Program-made: the position numbers and the translations under genes
Shown here: positions 24,383 to 32,449 of the stretch, in pieces
Position numbering within the stretch: the first letter of the stretch is position 1
Layout of the letters: every line of letters starts with the position of its first letter
The notes under the pieces: generated by a model
Database searches by the model: none
The model's input: the letters and a program-made list of their open reading frames with translations, nothing else
Told to the model about the DNA's origin: nothing
Assembly: GCA_015519975.1 (NCBI GenBank)
Contig: WIAL01000030.1
Span: 1-38,715 of the forward strand
Source: Hydrogenothermaceae bacterium
Lineage (GTDB): Bacteria > Aquificota > Aquificia > Aquificales > Hydrogenothermaceae
DNA: 38,715 nucleotides
Direction: 5' to 3'

Positions 24383-26974
24383 TTGAGACTTGCCAAAAGG
24401 ATACTACTGTATTTAACAGCATTAATGATAATTTTTATAGGTGCTGTATATTTATTTTACAATTATTACGTATCTGCTACCTTAAAAGAAATTAATAAAA
24501 TTTTTATTAACTATTATGTTAAAGATTTAAAAAATACTGTTTCTCTTTTTGATTATGAGATTTCATACTTAAGTTCACTTCTTTCCAAAATAGATAAAAA
24601 TATAAAAAAAGAAAATTTAAAAGCATATAAAATTGATTTTGCAATAATTAACGATAAGTCAGTTTCAATAAAAAAGATAAATCCTGACCTGATAAAAGAA
24701 CTTAAAAACATTACAAAAGATAAAAGACAGATAAAAGGTATTCTTTTTTATAAAGATAAATTTATATTCATAGCAGGTAAAAAATTCTTTTCAGGAAGAA
24801 AAGTTATAGTAGGCCGTTTTTTAGATAATGAATTTATCAGAAATTTAAAAATGCTTACAGATTTACAGTTAAGTATTTCTAAAAGTGATTCTAGAAAAAA
24901 TAAGCCGTATAAAATTCTAAAGTTTAAACATATAAATAGTGTTGCTGTTTTTATAAAAGAAAACAAGGATTATATCCATTCGTATGCACTGATTGAACCT
25001 TTAAATGGAAAACCATTTCTTAAAATACATGTGAAACATCCAAACTTAGTTTACACATTAAGTAACAGATTTGAAACATTTTTTATAATGTCCTTTGTAT
25101 TTTTCTTCGGAATTTTTTATTTTGTATTAATAAATATACTAAAAAATATCTTTATTGAACCTGTTGAAAATATTACAGAAGAAATAAGTGATATAGCAAA
25201 AACCAAAAACTTTGATAAAAAATTGCCAAAATCAGGAGTAAAAGAACTTTCTACTTTATCAGATGCAATAAACTGGTTTACATCCTCATTAAAAGAATAT
25301 GAAAAACAATTAATAGAAGAAAAACTGCTGTTTGAAAGTTTAGCAACTTCTGCTCCTGTAGGTATAGCTATAATTTCAGGAGACAAAATAAAATATAAAA
25401 ATCTTTATTTCATAGAAAATATTGGAAATCTAGAAAATTTAGATGATTTATTTTTAAAGATTCCTGATACTTTTAGGTCGTTTTTTAAAAAAGCAATAAA
25501 CTTAGTAGAAAAAAGAGAATCTATGCTCGAGAAATTAGAATTAAAAATCATAACAATAGATAATAAAGAAAAAGATTTTGCCTTCATACTATCTCCTATA
25601 GAGTATGAAAATAAAAGTGCAGTTTTACTTATAGCTGTTGATCTATCTGAAGTTAAAGAAAAAGAAAGACAGATAGAAGATATGCTTTATAAAGACTCAA
25701 CCACAGGTATTCCAAATAGAAATGCTTTTATAAATAAAATCAGGGAATTAATTCTTCTTTCAAGTTTTGAAAATAAAAAATTTACAGTCATCATTATAGA
25801 CATTGATAATTTCAAGAATATAAACGACACTTTCGGTCCTGTTTTCGGAGATGAATTATTAAAAGAAATTGCCCATTGTCTTGTTAAAAACTTTAAAAAT
25901 GAAAAAATCTTTATTTCTAGATTAAGTGGTGATGAATTTGGCATAACATTTGAATGTGAGAAAAAAGAAGAGTTAAACAATTTTATAGAAAAAATAAAAA
26001 AACTTTTTAATAAAGAATTTGTAGTTAATGGAATACCAATATCTTTATCTATAAGTATAGGAATAGCATTATATCCTGAGCATGGAAGCGATGCTTTTGA
26101 ACTTATAAAACATGCAGACTCTGCACTTTATAAAGCAAAAAAAGAAGGAAAAAACAGATATGTAATATTTAATGAAAAATTTGAAAATGAACTTAAAGAA
26201 AAATTAGAATTAGAACAAAATATTAAGGAAGCCCTTGAAAAGGAAGAGTTTTACTTTGTTTATCAGCCAATTTTAGACTTAAAAACAGGAAATATCGTGG
26301 GAGCTGAAGCCCTAATAAGATGGCAATCTAAAAAACTTGGATTTGTTTCTCCTACTAAGTTTATACCTCTTGCTGAAGAATCAGACTTAATACTTGAAAT
26401 TGACGAATATGTCCTTAAGAAAAACATAAAATTTATTGAAAAGCTAATGAAAGAAAATATTAATAATATAGGAATTGCTTTAAACTTTTCTGCAAAATTT
26501 TTCAAAAAAGGTCTGGTTTACAAAAAACTAAATGAAATGATAAAGGATAAGAAGCTTTGTAGATGTATAGAAATAGAAATAACGGAAAGGGAAATTATGC
26601 AAGATGTTGATGAAAATTTAAAAACTTTAAACCTTTTAAAATCCATGGGATTTAAAATATCAATAGATGATTTTGGAACAGGATATTCTTCACTTTCATA
26701 TTTAAAGAAACTTCCCATTGATTTAATTAAAATAGATATTTCTTTTATTAGAGATATACCTGAAGATATAAATGACGTAATTATCACAAAAACAATAATA
26801 AATATGGCTCACAACTTAGGATTACAAACTATAGCTGAAGGTATAGAAAGAGAAGAACAGCTTTATATCCTTAAAAACGAAGGTTGTGATTTAGGGCAAG
26901 GATATTATTTTTCAAAACCTTTACCTGAGGATGAATTTTTAGAACTTCTGAAAAAGGGAAACTTAGATGCTTAG
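24383..26974 (+). CDS. Membrane sensor with GGDEF and EAL domains (c-di-GMP turnover)
   Basis: Order of parts in 863 residues: helix 7-29, extracytoplasmic sensor about 30-230, helix 232-254, HAMP-like linker 255-306, PAS-like region about 310-425, GGDEF 430-600 and EAL 608-858. The GGDEF motif reads SGDEF (515-519), and there is no RxxD inhibitory site before it. The EAL part has EALIR (642-646), EITERE, DDFGTGYSS (762-770), IKID, AEGIE and GQGYYFSKPL, so phosphodiesterase activity is likely. Cyclase activity is less certain. The TTG start is 1 bp after coaBC with AAGGGG 6 bp upstream. The sensed signal is unknown. Confidence 0.93.
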   Translation: MRLAKRILLYLTALMIIFIGAVYLFYNYYVSATLKEINKIFINYYVKDLKNTVSLFDYEISYLSSLLSKIDKNIKKENLKAYKIDFAIINDKSVSIKKINPDLIKELKNITKDKRQIKGILFYKDKFIFIAGKKFFSGRKVIVGRFLDNEFIRNLKMLTDLQLSISKSDSRKNKPYKILKFKHINSVAVFIKENKDYIHSYALIEPLNGKPFLKIHVKHPNLVYTLSNRFETFFIMSFVFFFGIFYFVLINILKNIFIEPVENITEEISDIAKTKNFDKKLPKSGVKELSTLSDAINWFTSSLKEYEKQLIEEKLLFESLATSAPVGIAIISGDKIKYKNLYFIENIGNLENLDDLFLKIPDTFRSFFKKAINLVEKRESMLEKLELKIITIDNKEKDFAFILSPIEYENKSAVLLIAVDLSEVKEKERQIEDMLYKDSTTGIPNRNAFINKIRELILLSSFENKKFTVIIIDIDNFKNINDTFGPVFGDELLKEIAHCLVKNFKNEKIFISRLSGDEFGITFECEKKEELNNFIEKIKKLFNKEFVVNGIPISLSISIGIALYPEHGSDAFELIKHADSALYKAKKEGKNRYVIFNEKFENELKEKLELEQNIKEALEKEEFYFVYQPILDLKTGNIVGAEALIRWQSKKLGFVSPTKFIPLAEESDLILEIDEYVLKKNIKFIEKLMKENINNIGIALNFSAKFFKKGLVYKKLNEMIKDKKLCRCIEIEITEREIMQDVDENLKTLNLLKSMGFKISIDDFGTGYSSLSYLKKLPIDLIKIDISFIRDIPEDINDVIITKTIINMAHNLGLQTIAEGIEREEQLYILKNEGCDLGQGYYFSKPLPEDEFLELLKKGNLDA

Positions 26975-27224
26975 AGTTATTATCAGTCTGCTTTTATTTT
27001 TTTACTTTTCTTTTGCTAATTTTTCGCCGGAAAAACTTGCAGAAAAATATAAACTCAATCCTGAGGAAAAAACATCTTACCAATGGATAGAATTATTTAA
27101 AGATAAAGAGTGGTTAAAAAAACATCATCTTGATAAACTTCCTAAAGAAGAACTAAATGAACTTTTAGATTACCTGGTAGAAAATGCAGCAGATGCAGAC
27201 AAAGCGACTTTACCCGGACTTTAA
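26967..27224 (+). CDS. Small exported protein, unrecognised
   Basis: The 85-residue precursor has a signal peptide (MLRVIISLLLFFYFSFA) and a helical mature part of about 68 residues with no cysteine. It contains SYQWIELFKDKEWLKKHH and ends ELNELLDYLVENAADADKATLPGL-like (…ENAADADKATLPGL). That tail recalls the last helix of small cytochrome c-type proteins, but there is no heme motif. It overlaps the end of the GGDEF-EAL gene by 8 bp and precedes the outer-membrane barrel by 12 bp. AGGGA 7 bp before ATG 26967 supports the start. It is probably a periplasmic accessory of one of these neighbours. Confidence 0.62.
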   Translation: MLRVIISLLLFFYFSFANFSPEKLAEKYKLNPEEKTSYQWIELFKDKEWLKKHHLDKLPKEELNELLDYLVENAADADKATLPGL

Positions 27225-27236
27225 GGAGGAGGTTTT

Positions 27237-28745
27237 ATGAAAAAATTAGCGATCCTTTTTACTTTTTTATTGTTTTCTTTCTCATTTGCTGGTGAGAATG
27301 ATTTAAATATAAACATAAATAAAAAGCAGTTAAAAAAAATCCAAGAAGAACTAAATCAGATTATTAATAATTTATCAAAAATAAAAAAATCTTCAGAAAC
27401 AGGCGAAAAAAAGTTTTTCTTAGATAAAATAAATTTTTATCCTGAACTAAGAATAAGAGTTGATAATTTTCACTACAAACTAAAACCTTTTAAAGCCGAG
27501 CAGGAAGTTTACAATAAAAATCCAGACCTTGCTACAAAAAGAGGCGCAAAAGGATTTACAAAAAATTATGATCCCCATTATTATGTAAGACTTAGATTAA
27601 ACATGTATACGCAGTTTGTGGAAGATTTAAAATTCATAGGAAGAATGCTTGTTGTAAAACACACGCATGATAATCAAAGGCTATGTATTTTAACTAATAC
27701 AATATCCTCTTCTGGAAAAGAAACACCGACAATTATAGAGTTTGATAGAGCATATTTTGACTGGAAATTTTATAAAGGTCAAAATTTAGAGCTTACATTT
27801 ACAGCTGGAATACTTCCAACAAGCGGCGGACAAAGCTCAAATTTATCAGAAAATACCCCAAGAAAATCATTTTTTCCAAGCTTAATATTTGATGCAAATT
27901 CTTTAGGCGGCATCTTAACTGCAAGGGTAAAAAAGGATTACTGGATAAGATTTGTTTACGGCAAAGGATACACATTAAACTCAGATATTTTTTACTTTCA
28001 GTGCAACAGAGAAAATATTCTTAATGATGATCTAACTGGTATTTTTGCAGAAAGTAAATTATTTGGAATAAAAAACAGTCTTGTATATTTAGGATTTTTA
28101 AAAAATGGAAAAATTAAAGCACATCCATATTTAGGACAGTTTTCCGCAACAGGTAATAAAAATACAAATACAGATTTAAAATACATGGAAGATCTAGGAG
28201 ATATTTACAATATAGGTGCAGGAGTTCAAATTGAAAAAATAGCAAGGAAACTTGATATATTTTTTAATTTTGGAGTTTCAATTCCAGATGGAAATGGAAA
28301 TTGTATGAATTATACGTCAAACAGTTATCCTGAATGTAAAAAATACGGCAGTCCTTACGGTACAGGTACAACAAATGATGTTTTTACAAATGCAAGATAC
28401 GCAGGTGGGCCTCTTTTAAAGAAAAATGGATATGCATTTTACACAGGATTTAGATATACAATTAAAAAGCTTAAAAAGGCAAAAACAGGCCTTGAATTTA
28501 ACTACGGTTCAAAATGGTGGTGGAGCGCAACTCAAGGCTCTGAAGATGTGTTTAACAAGCTTGCAACAAGGGGATATGCAGTTGAAGCTTACCATATCCA
28601 ACCTTTTAATAGATTTATATACTTAAAACTGGGATATCTTTACATAAAAGAGAAATATTCAGGTTCAGGATGGCATTTTGGATACCCTACAAAAAAAGAC
28701 GGTGCAATGCAAAATTTTTATTTATTATTTAATGTACATTTTTAA
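27237..28745 (+). CDS. Outer-membrane beta-barrel protein, DUF3373-like
   Basis: The 502-residue precursor begins MKKLAILFTFLLFSFSFA (signal peptide). A short coiled-coil segment (about 28-55) follows, as in porins that anchor to the cell wall. The remainder is alternating strands rich in Tyr, Phe and Gly, with RVDNFHYKL, PHYYVRLRLNMYTQF, IEFDRAYFDWKFYKGQ and a C-terminal YLLFNVHF with final phenylalanine. The pattern fits DUF3373-type barrels found in Campylobacterota and Aquificota. Substrate or pore role is unknown. AAGGAGG precedes ATG 27237. It lies 12 bp after the small exported protein and 14 bp before aguB. Confidence 0.8.
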   Translation: MKKLAILFTFLLFSFSFAGENDLNININKKQLKKIQEELNQIINNLSKIKKSSETGEKKFFLDKINFYPELRIRVDNFHYKLKPFKAEQEVYNKNPDLATKRGAKGFTKNYDPHYYVRLRLNMYTQFVEDLKFIGRMLVVKHTHDNQRLCILTNTISSSGKETPTIIEFDRAYFDWKFYKGQNLELTFTAGILPTSGGQSSNLSENTPRKSFFPSLIFDANSLGGILTARVKKDYWIRFVYGKGYTLNSDIFYFQCNRENILNDDLTGIFAESKLFGIKNSLVYLGFLKNGKIKAHPYLGQFSATGNKNTNTDLKYMEDLGDIYNIGAGVQIEKIARKLDIFFNFGVSIPDGNGNCMNYTSNSYPECKKYGSPYGTGTTNDVFTNARYAGGPLLKKNGYAFYTGFRYTIKKLKKAKTGLEFNYGSKWWWSATQGSEDVFNKLATRGYAVEAYHIQPFNRFIYLKLGYLYIKEKYSGSGWHFGYPTKKDGAMQNFYLLFNVHF

Positions 28746-28759
28746 AACAAGAGGTGAAA

Positions 28760-29650
28760 ATGAATAAAGTTAACATTGGTCTTATTCAGATGAAATGCAG
28801 CAGTAATGAAAAAGAAAATATTGAAAAGGCTTTAAATATGATTGAAGAGGCTTCAAAAAGAGGAGCCAATATAGTTTGTACGCAGGAACTTTTCAAAACA
28901 CCTTATTTTTGCCAGGTAGAAAACTGGGATTACTTTAAGCTGGCTGAAAAAATAGATGAAAATTCACCTACTGTAAAAGAACTTTCAAAAGCGGCAAAAT
29001 CAAATAATGTTGTAATTATAGCTTCTTTATTTGAGAAAAGAGATGAAGGTATTTATCACAATACTGCTGTAGTTATTGATGCTGACGGAAAATACTTAGG
29101 TAAATACAGAAAAATGCACATACCGGATGATCCACATTTTTACGAAAAATTTTACTTTACTCCGGGAGATTTAGGTTATAAAGTTTTCAAAACAAAATTT
29201 GCAGACGTAGGGGTTTTAATTTGCTGGGATCAGTGGTATCCTGAAGCTGCAAGGCTTACAGCAATGAAAGGTGCAAAAATACTTTTTTATCCAACAGCAA
29301 TAGGATGGCTTCCATCAGAAAAAGATGAATATGGACAATCTCAGTATAATGCTTGGGAAACCATTCAGCGTTCACACAGTGTTGCAAATGGACTTTACGT
29401 GGCAGCAGTTAATAGGGTTGGGTTTGAAGCTTCTCCCGATGGCAATGAAGGAATAGAGTTTTGGGGTCAGTCTTTTGTTTCAAATCCTTATGGTGAAATT
29501 ATAAGCAAGGCGTCTATTAATAAAGAAGAAATCTTAATAACAGAAATAGACTTATCTGTAATTGATGAAACAAGGATAACATGGCCGTTTTTCAGAGATA
29601 GAAGGATAGATAGCTACGGTGACCTTACAAAAAGATGGCTTATTGATTAG
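28760..29650 (+). CDS. aguB: N-carbamoylputrescine amidase (nitrilase superfamily)
   Basis: AguB hydrolyses N-carbamoylputrescine to putrescine in the agmatine route. The 296-residue protein has the nitrilase catalytic triad: Glu in VCTQELFKTPYF (about 43), Lys in KYRKMHIPDDP and Cys in VLICWDQWYPEAAR. WFDQWYPE-type and GWLPSEKDEYGQSQYNAW segments are typical of AguB rather than of general amidases. ATG 28760 is preferred to GTG 28754 because GAGG sits 5 bp ahead of it. Its stop overlaps the end of the convergent motE-like gene by 11 bp. Confidence 0.9.
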   Translation: MNKVNIGLIQMKCSSNEKENIEKALNMIEEASKRGANIVCTQELFKTPYFCQVENWDYFKLAEKIDENSPTVKELSKAAKSNNVVIIASLFEKRDEGIYHNTAVVIDADGKYLGKYRKMHIPDDPHFYEKFYFTPGDLGYKVFKTKFADVGVLICWDQWYPEAARLTAMKGAKILFYPTAIGWLPSEKDEYGQSQYNAWETIQRSHSVANGLYVAAVNRVGFEASPDGNEGIEFWGQSFVSNPYGEIISKASINKEEILITEIDLSVIDETRITWPFFRDRRIDSYGDLTKRWLID

Positions 29651-30158
29651 GCTGTCCTTGATTTTTCTTTAAATCAGTTAGTATTTTTGTTATTTGATTT
29701 ACCATGTCAGGAGATACGTAGTTTAAAACCTCTCCTGCTTTACTTTCTTTCATATTATATATTATGAAAGCTGCCTTTTTTGGATCTTCCATATTAGATA
29801 TCTTTTCTCCTGCAAGTTCAGGTTCCATTTTTTCAAACATTTTTGCCAGTTTTTTATATCTTTTGTCTTCTACCTGCTTTATATAATCTTCAAATGCTTT
29901 TTTTTCTTCTTCTAATTTTTTTCTTTCTTCTTCTATTTTTTTAAGTATTTTTTCATTTTTTTGAATAAGTGATTTAACTTCAGACCTTAATCTTTCAAGC
30001 TTTTTTATTTCTTTTTGTATTTCTTTTACATCAGCCTGTGCATAAACTTTATGTGAAAAGCTAAATATTAGACCTGCGGTTATTAAAAATGCTGTCGTAA
30101 AGCTCAATAAGTTTCTTCTCTTCTTTTCTTTCATTTTTCTTTTTAATTTTCTCTTCAT
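29640..30158 (-). CDS. motE: MotE-like flagellar protein (MgtE N-terminal domain type)
   Basis: The 172-residue protein has a basic N-terminus, one hydrophobic segment (about 18-35, ending VYAQA) and a coiled coil (about 42-100). A helical MgtE_N-like domain follows: YKKLAKMFEKMEPELAGEKI, KAAFIIYNMKESKAGEVLNY and MVNQITKIL. That order fits MotE, a periplasmic chaperone of the flagellar stator known from Campylobacterota. The start is uncertain: ATG 30158 overlaps fliJ by 98 bp, ATG 30134 by 74 bp, and TTG 30107 would still keep the signal segment. The fliJ-like gene directly upstream supports a flagellar role. Confidence 0.75.
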   Translation of the reverse strand: MKRKLKRKMKEKKRRNLLSFTTAFLITAGLIFSFSHKVYAQADVKEIQKEIKKLERLRSEVKSLIQKNEKILKKIEEERKKLEEEKKAFEDYIKQVEDKRYKKLAKMFEKMEPELAGEKISNMEDPKKAAFIIYNMKESKAGEVLNYVSPDMVNQITKILTDLKKNQGQPNQ

Positions 30159-30474
30159 ACTTTTCTACTGCCTTTTTTTCGCCTAAAACTATAGATAATT
30201 CTTTCTTTATTTTATCAATTTTTTCTAAAATTATTTTCTTTTCTGCATTTTTTTGCCTTATTTTCTCTTTCAGGCTAAAAAAATACTTATCTCTTAAGGA
30301 AAGTTCAATAACATTTTCATATTTAATATTTTCAAGCTTTTCTATTTCTTTTTGATACTGCTTAATTTCTATTTCTATATTATCAATCTGTGCTTGGTAT
30401 ATACTTATTTCTTTTTTTAACTGTTTAATTTCTTGCTCTTTAGCCTTCTTATAAGTGTTAATTATGGATTTCAT
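30061..30474 (-). CDS. fliJ: FliJ-like flagellar export chaperone
   Basis: The 137-residue protein is almost wholly coiled coil, with heptads at about 10-60 and 75-125. The C-terminal segment GEKKAVEKYEEKIKKKNERK followed by EEKKLIELYDSIF is the usual FliJ ending. FliJ is the stalk-like soluble part of the flagellar type III export ATPase complex. Pairwise coiled-coil similarity is weak evidence, but the MotE-like neighbour with its long overlap supports it. It starts 2 bp after the radical SAM gene. No other flagellar genes are in the window. Confidence 0.72.
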   Translation of the reverse strand: MKSIINTYKKAKEQEIKQLKKEISIYQAQIDNIEIEIKQYQKEIEKLENIKYENVIELSLRDKYFFSLKEKIRQKNAEKKIILEKIDKIKKELSIVLGEKKAVEKYEEKIKKKNERKEEKKLIELYDSIFNNRRSNI

Positions 30475-30476
30475 TA

Positions 30477-31391
30477 TTATATCCTAATTGTAAAAAATAA
30501 AACCCCAGCTACGCTTTTTTCGTAAATTTTACCTTCTTTCTTTAAGCTTAAGAAATTTTCTTTTGCTTTTTGTGTGAAAAGATTTTCAATATCAAATAAT
30601 GTTAACGGCCTTCTTTTTAATGTACTTAATATTTGTTCTTTTGTATAATCAAACTTTTTATTATTTTTTTGATTATTGTAAACAATATTTATATTTAAAT
30701 CTGTAAAGTATTTTGAAATTTCCACCAATTCTTCATTTGAAAGTGGAAAAACTCTATAAGCAGGTGGACGGTCAACTGTTCCAATATCAACCCTGTCTGG
30801 TTTTATATCTTTTAAAATATCAGCAAGTTTTTTTAAACCTTCAGGTTTATCATTTATATTTTTAACAATTAAAACTTCTATAATAAGGGTTCCTTTATAT
30901 TTTTTCCTAAATTCTTTTATTCCTTCTACAATTTCGTTAACGTCAATACTATTTAACGGTCTATCAACTTTTCTAAAAATATCTGGATTTACGCTGTCAA
31001 GTGAGAATTTAACGATATCAATTTTTCCCAAAATTTTTTGGATGTTTATATCAGTTACTGTAGACGCATTTGATAGTATTAAGAGTTTAGACTTTCCTTT
31101 AATTTTGTTTAAACCATCTACAAGCTCATCAAGCTTAGAATATAAAGTAGGCTCGCCATTTGCAGTTATAGTTATTACATCTGGGTATGGGTTTTTTGAT
31201 AAAAAGTCTTTTACTTCTTCTAAAATATCTTTAAGGGAAGGCTCATTTTCAATTTTGTTTGTAGGTTTTGATTTTTCAAGCTCACAGTATAGGCAGTCAA
31301 AGTTACAGCTTTTTATATCTGGACTTAAATCTATACCAAGTGAACTTCCAAACCTTCTTGAATTTACAGGCCCAAAAATATATTTATACAA
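30477..31391 (-). CDS. Radical SAM protein (COG0731, TYW1-like)
   Basis: The 304-residue protein has the radical SAM cluster motif CNFDCLYCE (about 29-37) after FGPVNSRRFGSSLGIDLSP, an opening characteristic of bacterial COG0731 proteins. ITITANGEPTLYSKLDELVDG, then LLILSNAS and IVKFSLDSV, complete the SAM-binding barrel (to about 230). The C-terminal 60 residues (YTKEQILSTLKRRPLTLFDI) look like a winged helix. The family is related to wyosine-forming TYW1, but the bacterial members' substrate is unknown. It is followed after 2 bp by the fliJ-like gene. Confidence 0.88.
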   Translation of the reverse strand: MYKYIFGPVNSRRFGSSLGIDLSPDIKSCNFDCLYCELEKSKPTNKIENEPSLKDILEEVKDFLSKNPYPDVITITANGEPTLYSKLDELVDGLNKIKGKSKLLILSNASTVTDINIQKILGKIDIVKFSLDSVNPDIFRKVDRPLNSIDVNEIVEGIKEFRKKYKGTLIIEVLIVKNINDKPEGLKKLADILKDIKPDRVDIGTVDRPPAYRVFPLSNEELVEISKYFTDLNINIVYNNQKNNKKFDYTKEQILSTLKRRPLTLFDIENLFTQKAKENFLSLKKEGKIYEKSVAGVLFFTIRI

Positions 31392-31446
31392 ATTTCAACC
31401 TAAAATATTAGTTTTATAAAACCTATAGAAAATTGCAAAGAAAATC

Positions 31447-31462
31447 AAGGGCAAAAGCCCTT
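31447..31462 (-). terminator. Stem-loop terminator after the rhodanese gene
   Basis: On the minus strand AAGGGC pairs with GCCCTT around TTTT (31462-31447), followed by GATTTTCTTT. It lies 4 bp after the rhodanese stop and separates that gene from the radical SAM gene. Confidence 0.78.
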
Positions 31463-31466
31463 ATTA

Positions 31467-31817
31467 TTAATATTTTGGTACAGATGGGTCAACTTCATCT
31501 GACCATGCAAGGATACCGCCTTCAACGTTTTTTACATTTTCAAAACCTTTTTGCATAAGCCAAAGCGTTGCCTGCAAGCTTCTATTACCACTTCTGCAGA
31601 GAACGTATATAGGTTTATCTTTTGGAAGCTTATCCATTACTGAAGGCAGCTTCATTAAAGGAACAAGCATTGCGTCTTTTTCCTTTATTCTTGAATAGTT
31701 ATACTCTTGAGGTTCTCTAACGTCTAAAAGTATAAAATCTTCACCTTTATCTATTTTTTCTTTTAACTCTTTTGGAGAAATATGTATTTTTTCGTAAGTT
31801 TCTCTATCTAAGAACAT
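31467..31817 (-). CDS. Rhodanese-like sulfurtransferase, single domain
   Basis: The 116-residue cytosolic protein has the rhodanese fold: ISPKELKEKIDKGEDFILLD, VREPQEYNYSRI and the active-site loop VLCRSGNRS with cysteine near 74, then GFENVKNVEGGILAW. The six-residue loop CRSGNR fits persulfide-carrying sulfurtransferases rather than CDC25-like phosphatases. It may pass sulfur to thiolation or oxidation enzymes. GAGGAGG precedes ATG 31817. It is monocistronic, ended by a terminator, and divergent from the anchored protein at 31923. Confidence 0.92.
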   Translation of the reverse strand: MFLDRETYEKIHISPKELKEKIDKGEDFILLDVREPQEYNYSRIKEKDAMLVPLMKLPSVMDKLPKDKPIYVLCRSGNRSLQATLWLMQKGFENVKNVEGGILAWSDEVDPSVPKY

Positions 31818-31844
31818 GGAAACCTCCTCAATTTTTTTACTTAA

Positions 31845-31852
31845 AGTATAAT
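31845..31852. promoter_or_regulatory. Divergent -10 boxes, rhodanese / anchored protein
   Basis: Plus-strand TATAAT lies at 31847-31852. Minus-strand TATACT lies at 31850-31845, about 28 bp before the rhodanese start. No convincing -35 elements are seen. The rest of the 105-bp gap is AT repeats (TATATATATA) and the AAGGAG ribosome site of the rightward gene. Confidence 0.4.
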
Positions 31853-31922
31853 ACTATATATATATTTAACCATAATTTATGTCATATTTAGAATATTCAA
31901 ATATTTTTATAAGGAGCGTGGG

Positions 31923-32432
31923 ATGAAACACTTAATAAACATTGGGTTTATTATTATTTTAGTTGTGGTTGTTTTATATGTTTTTAAAGATGAACTTTTT
32001 TATTCCCCTCCAGAAATGAAAAATGAAAATATAGCTCAAAAAGTTAATATTCCTATAAAAGAAGAAAAACCAAAAGAATTAGAAGTTACTGAAGAAAAAA
32101 CTACTATATCAAAGCCAGAAACAAAAAATGAAGTTCCTGTTAAATCTATAGAAAAAGAGATAGCTGAAAACAAAAATTTAGTAAAAACAGAAAATTTGCC
32201 AAAACAAGAAAGTGCAGAAAAAATAAAAGCTAAAGGAAAAGTTATTGAAATAAAACAAGAGGGAGATAAAATAAAAGGTGTAATAGAAGTAAATGGTGAA
32301 AAATTAAATTTTGAAATAAACTACGATCCTGATATAATGCTCCTCTTAGAAGATGCTAAAAAGTTAGACTTACCTCTGACGTTTGTCATTAAAAAAGAAG
32401 GAAATAAAGCTTATATTGAAGATATAAAATAA
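31923..32432 (+). CDS. Membrane-anchored protein with Lys/Glu linker, unrecognised
   Basis: Function is not recognisable. The 169 residues comprise an N-terminal helix (about 6-21), a low-complexity Lys/Glu/Pro linker (about 30-100) and a small beta domain. The beta domain reads KGKVIEIKQEGDKIKGVIEV, then NGEKLNFEIN and LPLTFVIKKEGNKAYIEDIK. The arrangement places the domain at a distance from the inner membrane, as in TonB-like or cell-wall-spanning proteins, though no TonB motif is present. AAGGAG 6 bp before ATG 31923 supports the start. glcD follows 17 bp later. Confidence 0.62.
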   Translation: MKHLINIGFIIILVVVVLYVFKDELFYSPPEMKNENIAQKVNIPIKEEKPKELEVTEEKTTISKPETKNEVPVKSIEKEIAENKNLVKTENLPKQESAEKIKAKGKVIEIKQEGDKIKGVIEVNGEKLNFEINYDPDIMLLLEDAKKLDLPLTFVIKKEGNKAYIEDIK

Positions 32433-32449
32433 GGATTTGAGGTATAAAA

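Noticed and set aside
26967-27224. Cytochrome c
   Set aside because: The C-terminal helix recalls one, but there is no CxxCH and no cysteine at all.
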